From: Panacagrimonas sp965216805
GTDB taxonomy: Bacteria; Pseudomonadota; Gammaproteobacteria; Nevskiales; Nevskiaceae
Length of the DNA stretch: 64,000 nt
Direction: 5' to 3'
Assembly: GCF_965216805.1 (NCBI RefSeq)
Contig: NZ_CBDCGN010000003.1
Location: 992,001 to 1,056,000 of the forward strand
Shown here: piece by piece, positions 1 to 6,254 of the stretch
Layout of the letters: each line of letters starts with the position of its first letter
Numbering within the stretch: position 1 is the stretch's first letter
The notes under the pieces: generated by a model
Seen by the model: the letters and a program-made list of their open reading frames with translations, nothing else
What the model was told of the DNA's origin: nothing
Databases searched by the model: none
Program-made: the position numbers and the translations under genes

Positions 1-664
1 CGTCGCCAACCAGGCTGGCGTGAGTCTGGCTCAGCGCCTCGATCTCGGCGCCGATCTCCGCCGCCACCGTGCCGGCATCGCGCCCCTCGCCCAGCAGGCG
101 CCGGGACAGCGTGCGCAGGCGCTCGGCACGGGCCATCTGTTCGCCGGCCCGCAGTTGACGATCGGCGAACGCGCCGCTGGCCGCCAGGCGCTCGGCGGCG
201 GTGCGATAGATTTCGAACAGCTCGACGCCGGCAGCATCCAGGGTGCCGAGATTGCCGGTGGCCGCGCTGACCGCCGGCTCGGACGCAATCAGCTGGTTCA
301 ACGACTCCTGCATCGTGGCCCAGCTTTGCTCCACGGCCGCCAGTTCGTCGCTCACTTCGGCGGGCAGCGGTTCGATCTCGAAGTCGACATCGCCGTCGCG
401 CATGATGCGTACGGTGTCGGCGAAGTTCTCGGACTGGCCCACCAGCACCGGGAAGTTCGGGGTCAGGCCGCGGCCCACGTCCTCGGCCACGCGGCTGACC
501 TCCAGCGCGTCGGTCTGCAGCTGCTTGACCACCGTGATCCAGGTTGCATGACGGCCCGACAGCGTCTGGTTGTAGTAGAGGCCCGCGCCGCCGACGCCGA
601 CGCCGATGACCGCCACCAGCAGCAGCAAGATGTCGAACCTGAACCGCGACTTCCCCTGAGCCAT
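1..664 (-). CDS. pilJ: PilJ-like methyl-accepting protein of the pilus chemosensory system (partial)
   Basis: This is the N-terminal 221 residues of a chemoreceptor; the C-terminal signalling part lies beyond the left edge. It starts MAQGKSRFRFDILLLLVAVI, a short basic head followed by one membrane segment (about residues 9-30), then a periplasmic helical region rich in Gln, Glu and Ala. This N-terminal layout, and its position 57 bp downstream of a PilH-type regulator on the same strand, fit PilJ, the receptor that feeds the Chp kinase in type IV pilus twitching. The name rests mainly on context, because the conserved methyl-accepting hairpin is not in the window. No pilI-type CheW gene lies between pilH and pilJ; it sits beside pilG instead. 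Confidence 0.8.
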   Translation of the reverse strand, partial: MAQGKSRFRFDILLLLVAVIGVGVGGAGLYYNQTLSGRHATWITVVKQLQTDALEVSRVAEDVGRGLTPNFPVLVGQSENFADTVRIMRDGDVDFEIEPLPAEVSDELAAVEQSWATMQESLNQLIASEPAVSAATGNLGTLDAAGVELFEIYRTAAERLAASGAFADRQLRAGEQMARAERLRTLSRRLLGEGRDAGTVAAEIGAEIEALSQTHASLVGD

Positions 665-721
665 CCCTTCCCCCTTCTGTAGCGTGGCGCGAGCGCGCCT
701 TTATTGGTTGGCAGCGAGCTG

Positions 722-1087
722 TCAGCCGCCAAGTATGTTGCGAAGCTTGGCCAGCAGTTCGCTTTCCTTGACCGGCTTGACCAGATACTCGCGCGCCCCC
801 TGGCGCAATGCCCAGACCCGATCGGTCTCCTGGTCCTTGCTGCTGCACACGATGATGGGAATCTTGGCGGTGGCCGGATCGCGCGACAGCGTGCGGGTGG
901 CCTGGAAGCCGTTGATTCCGGGCATCACTACATCCATGAACACGCAGTCGGGTTGTTCGCTGCGGACCTTGGGGATGGCGTCGTTGCCGCTGCTGGCCTC
1001 GATGACCTCGTGGCCGGCCTTGCGCAGAATTTTCTTGAGGTTGAGTGCGTCCGTCGGCGAATCGTCGACGATCATCACACGTGCCAT
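722..1087 (-). CDS. pilH: PilH-like single-domain response regulator
   Basis: A 121-residue stand-alone receiver domain. Visible receiver residues are the acidic pair in MIVDDSPTD, the phospho-acceptor Asp in CVFMDVVMPG and the conserved Lys in EYLVKPV. There is no output domain, as expected for PilH, which opposes PilG in the pilus motor-switching pathway. A longer reading frame begins at 1144, but the ATG at 1087 is preceded by a GGAGAGG-type ribosome site and starts directly at the receiver strand, so it is preferred. It is followed by the pilJ-like gene on the same strand and preceded by pyrC', not by pilG, which is about 15 kb away on the other strand. Confidence 0.85.
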   Translation of the reverse strand: MARVMIVDDSPTDALNLKKILRKAGHEVIEASSGNDAIPKVRSEQPDCVFMDVVMPGINGFQATRTLSRDPATAKIPIIVCSSKDQETDRVWALRQGAREYLVKPVKESELLAKLRNILGG

Positions 1088-1222
1088 CTGTGCCTCTCCG
1101 ATGCGGCGCGAACCGGTGATCGCGCGAATCGGCAAACTATACACGCGTTACCCCCGCGCCCTGCCGCGACGGTAGCGGCCGACTTGCACCGCCCGCGCGG
1201 GTGACGGATCGGCGCGGTTACT

Positions 1223-2521
1223 TCACCTCGACGGCAACTCGTCGAACACCACGCGACCGCCGTGCAGGGTCAGGCAGACCCGCCCGGGCAGGTCCCAGCC
1301 GCGAAAAGGCGTGTTGCGACCCGCGCTGCGCCAGGCCTCCGGGTTCACGGTGCAGGGCGAACGCGGGTGCACCAGGGTCAGGTTGGCCGGTGCCCCCGCG
1401 GCGATGCTCCCGGCGGTCACGCCAAGGACCTGCGCCGGTCCGGTGCTGAGACGCTCGGCCAGTTGCAGCGGATCGAGCACGCCGTCTGCCACCAACTGCA
1501 GGCCCAGCGGCAGCAGGGTCTCCAGACCCGAGATGCCGGGTTCGGTCAGCGGAAACGGATTGATCTTGGCGTCCGCCTCGTGGGGCTGGTGATCCGAGCA
1601 GATGGCGGCGATGGCGCCACGCTGCACGCCCGCGCGCAGGGCCTCGCGATCGTCCACCGAACGCAGCGGTGGCAGCACATGGCACTGCGCGTTGAAGCCT
1701 TCCACGTCCTTGGCGGTCAGAAACAGTTGATGCGCGGCTACATCCGCCGTCACCCGCAGGCCGTTGCGTCGTGCCGCTTCCACCATTTCCACCCCGCGCG
1801 CCGTCGACAGGCGGCCGAAGTGCACGGCCGCGCCGGTGTCCTCCACCAGCGAGATCCAGAAACGGATCGCCGATACCTCCGCCGCAACGGGAATGGGGGC
1901 CAGACCCAGGCGTGTGGCGACCGGACCTTCATGGGCGCAACCCTGATTGGCCAGGGCCGGGTTCTGCGCAAACACATGCACGGTCAGATCCAGACCCTGC
2001 GCGTATTCCAGCGCGCGGCGGCCGACCAGCGAGTCGCGCAGGCCGAAGGCCGCGTTGCTCACGCCCACGCAGCCGGCCTGTTTGAGCGCGCTCATTTCGG
2101 CCAGCGCTTCGCCCGCCAGATTCTGGGTGAGCGCTCCGAGCATGTAGACATCGAGCCCGCCGCTCCGGGCTGCGATGCCGCGCACGCGATCGGCGACCGC
2201 GGGCGTGGCGATGGGAGGTTGCGTATCCGGCGGCAGGGTGATGGCGGTGATGCCGGCAGCCTGCGCCGCGCAAGTCTCCGACGCGAAGCTGGCCTTATGG
2301 GTTTGCCCGGGCTCGCGAAAGCGCGCGGCCAGATCGACGATGCCCGGCATCAGCCACAGTCCGCGGGCGTCGATCACTTCGTCGAAACTGCCTTCGGGTC
2401 GTTGCGCGCCCAGCGACTGGACGACCCCGTTGCGCACCGCGACGAAACCCTCGCCGTCGAAGCCGCTGACGGGGTCGAGCACGTGGGCGTCGGCGATGAG
2501 CAGGACGTGGTCAGAAGCCAC
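1223..2521 (-). CDS. pyrC': Dihydroorotase-like protein PyrC', probably non-catalytic
   Basis: A 432-residue amidohydrolase-fold protein of the dihydroorotase family. Active enzymes carry a metal-binding D-x-H-x-H just before the REPG motif. Here the segment reads VDLAARFREPG, so both histidines are replaced, although a later ICSDHQPHE metal-site-like motif is kept. This matches the family pattern of the inactive PyrC' (PyrX) of Pseudomonas, which is a structural partner needed by aspartate transcarbamoylase. It directly follows pyrB and overlaps its end by 11 bp, supporting a joint complex. Inference: a scaffold subunit, with the real dihydroorotase encoded elsewhere. The assignment is strong; the lack of activity is deduced from residues only. 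Confidence 0.9.
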   Translation of the reverse strand: MASDHVLLIADAHVLDPVSGFDGEGFVAVRNGVVQSLGAQRPEGSFDEVIDARGLWLMPGIVDLAARFREPGQTHKASFASETCAAQAAGITAITLPPDTQPPIATPAVADRVRGIAARSGGLDVYMLGALTQNLAGEALAEMSALKQAGCVGVSNAAFGLRDSLVGRRALEYAQGLDLTVHVFAQNPALANQGCAHEGPVATRLGLAPIPVAAEVSAIRFWISLVEDTGAAVHFGRLSTARGVEMVEAARRNGLRVTADVAAHQLFLTAKDVEGFNAQCHVLPPLRSVDDREALRAGVQRGAIAAICSDHQPHEADAKINPFPLTEPGISGLETLLPLGLQLVADGVLDPLQLAERLSTGPAQVLGVTAGSIAAGAPANLTLVHPRSPCTVNPEAWRSAGRNTPFRGWDLPGRVCLTLHGGRVVFDELPSR

Positions 2522-3512
2522 CGCCGCCTCCCTTCGATTCCCGATTTCCGATTCCCGATTCCCGGCTTTCGAGAATCATGTCCATCACCGCCATGCGCAC
2601 CAGGATGCCGTTGGCGACCTGGTCGAGAATCAGCGAGCGTTCCGAGTAGGCCAGATCACCGGAAATCTCCACGCCGCGATTGATCGGCCCCGGGTGCATC
2701 ACCACCGCATCCGGCTTGAGGCGCGCAAAGCGCTCGCGAGTCAGGCCGAAATCACGATGAAATTCGGCGGCCGAAGGCAGGAAGGCGCCGAGCATGCGTT
2801 CCTTCTGCAGGCGCAGCAGCATCACCACGTCGACGCCGTCCAGGCCGGCATCGAGCGAGTGAAACACGCGCACCCCCATGTGCTCGATTCCCGCCGGAAC
2901 CAGGGTGGGTGGCGCCACCACTCGGATGTCCTTGCAGCCCAGGATGCGCAGACCGTGGATATCCGAGCGCGCCACCCGCGAGTGCAGCACATCGCCGACG
3001 ATGGCCACGCGCAACCCGGCCGGATCGCCCTTGCGTGCGCGGATGGTGTAGAGGTCCAGCAAGGCCTGGGTGGGATGCGCGTGGCGGCCGTCGCCGGCAT
3101 TCAGAATCGCCACGCCCGGTGCGGCGTGCTCGGCAAAGAAATGTGCCGCGCCGCTGGCGTCGTGGCGGATCACGAACATGTCCGCCTGCATCGCCTCCAT
3201 GGTCTTGAGGGTGTCCAGCAAGGTCTCGCCCTTGGTGGTGCTGGACGCCGATACCTGCAGGTTGATCACGTCCGCCGACAAGCGCTTGGCCGCGACTTCG
3301 AACGTCGATCGCGTGCGCGTCGAAGGTTCGAAAAACAGATTGACGATGGTGCGCCCGCGCAGATTGGGCAGCTTCTTGTCGGGGCCGGAAACGGCCTCCG
3401 AGAATTCCGCCGCGCGATCGAGAATGGATACGATCAAGTCCCTCGGCAGTTCATCCATCGACAGCAGGTGACGCAGGCGTCCTTGCGGGTCGAGTTGGAG
3501 AGGGCGGCTCAT
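2511..3512 (-). CDS. pyrB: Aspartate carbamoyltransferase catalytic subunit
   Basis: Catalyses carbamoyl phosphate + aspartate -> N-carbamoylaspartate, the first committed step of pyrimidine synthesis. Family signatures are intact: FFEPSTRTRSTF for carbamoyl phosphate binding, HPTQALLD, and HPGPINRGVE near the C-terminus. Length 333 aa is about 15-20 longer than typical, because the end (ESRESGIGNRESKGG) is encoded by a 7-bp repeat tract and is likely a recent unstructured tail. It lies between ruvX and pyrC' on one strand and overlaps pyrC'. The pyrR gene found between pyrB and ruvX in Pseudomonas is absent here. Confidence 0.95.
   Translation of the reverse strand: MSRPLQLDPQGRLRHLLSMDELPRDLIVSILDRAAEFSEAVSGPDKKLPNLRGRTIVNLFFEPSTRTRSTFEVAAKRLSADVINLQVSASSTTKGETLLDTLKTMEAMQADMFVIRHDASGAAHFFAEHAAPGVAILNAGDGRHAHPTQALLDLYTIRARKGDPAGLRVAIVGDVLHSRVARSDIHGLRILGCKDIRVVAPPTLVPAGIEHMGVRVFHSLDAGLDGVDVVMLLRLQKERMLGAFLPSAAEFHRDFGLTRERFARLKPDAVVMHPGPINRGVEISGDLAYSERSLILDQVANGILVRMAVMDMILESRESGIGNRESKGGGGGF
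2536..2563. repeat. Four tandem copies of a 7-bp unit (GATTCCC) inside the pyrB end
   Basis: Four head-to-tail heptamers, GATTCCC, GATTTCC, GATTCCC, GATTCCC, lie at the 3' end of pyrB and just before the pyrC' start region. A further related GAATC follows near 2571. Because the unit is 7 bp, slippage by one copy would change the pyrB reading frame and its tail. Runs of this kind are familiar as extragenic repeats in Lysobacterales, and here one has become coding. Confidence 0.8.
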
Positions 3513-3585
3513 ACGGGCGGCGATTGTCGCCGTTGCGTCGGCGCCGCCGCAAATCGATTCGCCCGGCCCTGCCGGACTCGCCGCG

Positions 3586-4008
3586 CTAGCGGATCGACTG
3601 CTCGGCCAGCCACTGTTCCAGAATCACTCGCGCGGCTTCGCCATCGCGATCGCCCTTGCGCACGCGGCGTTTCATGCGTCCGCTGGCGCGGGCGTCGCGT
3701 AGCGCGTCGTCGGCGGCGCGCGAGGAATAGCGCTCGTCGGCCAGATGCACGCAAAGCCCGCTGCGCCGTCGCAACTGTTCCGCGAACTGGCGTGCCAGGG
3801 TGGTGATGTCCTGCTCGCCGCCGTCCTCGTCCAACGGCAGGCCCACGATCAGCGCCTCGGGCCGCCATTGCGTCAGCAGTCGCTCGATCCCCGGCCAGTC
3901 GGGTTGCGTTGACGACCTCAGCGCCGGCAGCGCCCGCGCCGTGCCGGTGAGCGTGTCGCCCACCGCAACGCCGATGCGCTTATGGCCGAAGTCGAAAGCG
4001 AGAAACAT
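3586..4008 (-). CDS. ruvX: RuvX/YqgF-family Holliday-junction resolvase-like nuclease
   Basis: A 140-residue RNase H-fold protein that opens with LAFDFGHKRIGVAVGD, the first catalytic-Asp strand of the YqgF family. Other family marks are IVGLPLDEDG, the LADERYSS strand carrying the second acidic residue, and the C-terminal acidic helix (GDRDGEAARVILEQWL). The family acts in pre-16S rRNA maturation and/or junction resolution. The order yqgE-ruvX-pyrB is conserved in Pseudomonas and relatives; here a small cassette-like gene and palindromes separate ruvX from yqgE. Length is typical. Confidence 0.93.
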   Translation of the reverse strand: MFLAFDFGHKRIGVAVGDTLTGTARALPALRSSTQPDWPGIERLLTQWRPEALIVGLPLDEDGGEQDITTLARQFAEQLRRRSGLCVHLADERYSSRAADDALRDARASGRMKRRVRKGDRDGEAARVILEQWLAEQSIR

Positions 4009-4024
4009 GATTTAGGCGTTAGGG

Positions 4025-4083
4025 CCGGAGCGACACGAGCTTACGCGAGTGCCTGGCCTTGGCACTCGCGTGCGTCGGTCCGG
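4025..4083. repeat. Long imperfect hairpin downstream of a small gene
   Basis: Perfect 11-bp arms ACGCGAGTGCC (4043-4053) and GGCACTCGCGT (4061-4071) close a 7-nt loop. The stem continues imperfectly with CCGGAGCGAC at the left and GTCGGTCCGG at the right. It sits beyond the end of the 73-residue gene at 4207 and upstream of ruvX. It could be a terminator, an extragenic palindrome or the remains of a cassette recombination site; GCGTTAGGG lies immediately to its left. Confidence 0.7.
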
Positions 4084-4088
4084 CGGGC

Positions 4089-4174
4089 GGTAGCCCCGGA
4101 GCGGCCTGAGATGCCGGGCAGGGCTTACGCCCAAAGCGCGCAGCGCACGTCCTTACGCCTGAATTTGGGCTACC
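4089..4174. repeat. Extragenic element bounded by GGTAGCCC / GGGCTACC
   Basis: An 86-bp stretch is bracketed by an 8-bp inverted repeat, GGTAGCCC (4089-4096) and GGGCTACC (4167-4174), with smaller palindromes such as GGGCTTACGCCC inside. No reading frame of interest is present. It looks like one of the short palindromic extragenic elements common in this bacterial group; copy number in the genome would confirm this. Confidence 0.55.
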
Positions 4175-4206
4175 CCTGACTCCACTCAATGAAGCTTATA
4201 TGTAGG

Positions 4207-4428
4207 TTAGTCATACACATCAGGTAGGCCGCCTGACACCAGAAGGATTAAATCTCTTTCCGATTTGTCCCTGTACCCATCTTTTGCCTTTCGCATCGCG
4301 AAGATGTGCCCAGACCCAGGATTGTTCTCTAATCCTTCTGCCTGAAGAAATTTTGCGTACTCATCCTTGATCCGCTGATCATCTAAGTGTTTCCAGTACA
4401 GCTCATTAGGTGTGCCGTTCTTTGCCAC
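4207..4428 (-). CDS. Small hypothetical protein, integron-cassette-like
   Basis: A 73-residue, charged, probably cytosolic protein beginning MAKNGTPNELYWKHLDDQRI. No family recognised. The start is GTG at 4428 with a GAGG ribosome site six bases upstream. The gene is clearly lower in G+C than its neighbours and interrupts an otherwise conserved ruvX-yqgE linkage. About 25 bp upstream of its start is GTTAGGC (reading the minus strand), the consensus core of integron cassettes (GTTRRRY). Together these suggest a gene cassette inserted outside an integron. Function unknown. Confidence 0.65.
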   Translation of the reverse strand: MAKNGTPNELYWKHLDDQRIKDEYAKFLQAEGLENNPGSGHIFAMRKAKDGYRDKSERDLILLVSGGLPDVYD

Positions 4429-4453
4429 AAGAGCCTCATGTGTCGCGAGATCT

Positions 4454-4487
4454 GCCTAACGCCTCGTTCGACGCCTGCTTCAGGCGT
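4454..4487 (-). other. attC-like half site and hairpin at the yqgE end
   Basis: GCCTAAC at 4454-4460 is the reverse complement of the integron core GTTAGGC. It is followed by a second box (GTTCGAC) and a stem-loop ACGCCTG-CTT-CAGGCGT at 4471-4487 that overlaps the yqgE stop codon. R and L boxes at this spacing resemble one arm of an attC site, but no matching second arm is visible in yqgE. It may be a cassette insertion junction, and the hairpin may also end yqgE transcription. Confidence 0.45.
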
Positions 4488-5184
4488 GCCCCGCACCGCT
4501 GCCGATCTGGGTGACGTCCAGGCCCAGCAGGCGCGTCGCCGACTGCCAGCGGTTGCGCGCCGGAAGATGGAACAGCACCTGGCGGTCCACCGGCGTGTTG
4601 AGCCAGGAGTTCTGCAGGATCTCGTCCTCGAGCTGGCCCGCGCCCCAGCCGGCGTAGCCCAGGGTGACCAGGAATTCCTTGGGGCCGCGGCCTTCGCCGA
4701 TGGCGGCCAGCACATCGCGCGAGGTGGTGATGAACAACTCGTTGCCGATCGGCATGCAGGATTCCCAGCCGCCGGGTTCGCGATGCACCACGAAGCCGCG
4801 CTCGGGCTGCACCGGGCCACCCCAGAACACCACATGGTCCACCGCATCCATCGACTCGTGCGCCACGCCCATCTGGTCGAGCATCGCGGTCAAGGTCAGA
4901 TCGGTAGGCCGGTTGATGACCAGCCCGATAGCGCCGCTGTCGTTGTGTTCGCACAGCAGCGACACGGTCTGGCGGAAGTTCTCGTCCTCCAGCCCCGGCA
5001 TGGCGACCAGGAACTGGTTCTTCAGAGTAGAGGCCAGGTCCTGCAAGAAGCGCTCGGAGCGCAACTGGGCCTCGGCCTTGGGCTCGTCGCCGTCGTGGGC
5101 TTCGAGCGCGCTGCGGCAGTCGGCCAGCGGGGCGCCGGTGGCCTTGCGCAGGCGGCGGACAGCGGTGGTGGTGATGCGTGGCAT
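4480..5184 (-). CDS. yqgE: YqgE/AlgH-family protein with an EF-Ts-like N-terminal extension
   Basis: Residues from about 50 onward are YqgE (AlgH family): FLVAMPGLEDENF, VSLLCEHNDSGAIGLVINRP and VFWGGPVQPERGFVVH are the family's conserved blocks. The molecular role of the family is unsettled. Unusually, residues 1-45 are an added domain, ITTTAVRRLRKATGAPLADC followed by RSALEAHDGDEPKAEAQLR. This closely resembles the N-terminal UBA-like (TS-N) helix bundle of elongation factor EF-Ts. Normal YqgE starts only a few residues before the AMP motif. The ATG at 5184 fits the extension; an upstream in-frame start exists at 5220. The gene follows gshB by about 43 bp. Confidence 0.88.
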   Translation of the reverse strand: MPRITTTAVRRLRKATGAPLADCRSALEAHDGDEPKAEAQLRSERFLQDLASTLKNQFLVAMPGLEDENFRQTVSLLCEHNDSGAIGLVINRPTDLTLTAMLDQMGVAHESMDAVDHVVFWGGPVQPERGFVVHREPGGWESCMPIGNELFITTSRDVLAAIGEGRGPKEFLVTLGYAGWGAGQLEDEILQNSWLNTPVDRQVLFHLPARNRWQSATRLLGLDVTQIGSGAGHA

Positions 5185-5227
5185 GGGGTGCAGTATCCGG
5201 CGCCGGCTCGGGCCGGGCAAGACGGCC

Positions 5228-6193
5228 TCAGTCCTGGCCGGCGAAGCGGCGTGCCAGCGCGTCCATCAGCTTGCCGCCGATATCGGTGCCGTAGGCGGCA
5301 TCGATTTCGCGCGCGCAGGTGGGGCTGGTGACATTGATCTCGGTCAGGTACTCGCCGATCACGTCCAGACCCACGAACACCAGGCCGCGGCGGCGCAGTT
5401 CGGGTCCGACCGCGGCGGCGATACGCCGATCGGCGTCGGACAGCGGCTGCGGCCGGCCGCTGCCTCCAGCCGCCAGGTTGCCGCGCGTCTCGCCGGCCAT
5501 GGGAACCCGCGCCAGGCAGTAAGGCACCGGCTCGCCGTCGATCATCAGCACGCGCTTGTCGCCGTCGACGATGGCCGGCAGATACTTCTGCGCGACAATC
5601 ATGCGCTGACCCTGATCGCTGAGCTGCTCGATCACCGCGCCCAGGTTCAGCCCGTCGGCCCCCACCCGAAAGATGCCGCTGCCGCCCATGCCGTCCAGCG
5701 GCTTGTAGATGACATCGCCGTGCTCGGCATGAAAGGCCCGCAAGGTCGCGGCATCGCGCGCGAACAGGGTCGGGGGGGCCAGCTCGGCAAACCAGGCGGT
5801 GAACAGTTTTTCGTTGCAGTCGCGCAGGCTTTGCGGCCTGTTGAGCACCTGCACGCCAAGCGCCTCCGCGCGTTCGAGCACGTAGGTGCTGGCGATGTAG
5901 TGCATGTCGAACGGCGGGTCCTTGCGCATCAGCACGGCATCGAGTTCGCCCAGCGGCAGCACGCGCGCCTCGCCCTGCCATTCGAACCAGCGACTGCGGT
6001 CGTCGCGCACGCTCACTGTTCGCATGCGGCCGAACGGCAGGCCGTCGCGCACCAACAGGTCGGACTGCTCCAGGTATTCCAGGTGCCATCCGCGTGCCTG
6101 CGCCGCCAGCATCAGCGCCAGGGTGGTGTCCTTGTAAGGCTTGATGGACCCGATGGGGTCCATGACGATGCCGATGCGTCGGGTCTTGCTCAT
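5228..6193 (-). CDS. gshB: Glutathione synthetase
   Basis: A 321-residue ATP-grasp ligase that joins gamma-glutamylcysteine and glycine. Signatures include the N-terminal GIVMDPIGSIKPYKDTTLAL, IYKPLDGMGGSGIFRV (ATP-grasp lysine and glycine loop), IVAQKYLPAIVDGDKRVLMI, and the C-terminal EINVTSPTC for metal binding. Length is typical. It precedes yqgE on the same strand, as in Pseudomonas, but its usual other neighbour pilG is displaced by 10 kb. The cyclase gene upstream ends 61 bp before its start, so co-transcription is possible. Confidence 0.96.
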   Translation of the reverse strand: MSKTRRIGIVMDPIGSIKPYKDTTLALMLAAQARGWHLEYLEQSDLLVRDGLPFGRMRTVSVRDDRSRWFEWQGEARVLPLGELDAVLMRKDPPFDMHYIASTYVLERAEALGVQVLNRPQSLRDCNEKLFTAWFAELAPPTLFARDAATLRAFHAEHGDVIYKPLDGMGGSGIFRVGADGLNLGAVIEQLSDQGQRMIVAQKYLPAIVDGDKRVLMIDGEPVPYCLARVPMAGETRGNLAAGGSGRPQPLSDADRRIAAAVGPELRRRGLVFVGLDVIGEYLTEINVTSPTCAREIDAAYGTDIGGKLMDALARRFAGQD

Positions 6194-6254
6194 AGCTCTG
6201 TCATCGCGTGCTTGCGCGTTGGCGCCATCCTAGCCCGTCGGCGCAGCACCGGCT

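Noticed and set aside
1223..2683. Long plus-strand open frames opposite pyrC'
   Set aside because: They are shadows in high-G+C DNA; the minus-strand frame has clear dihydroorotase-family motifs.
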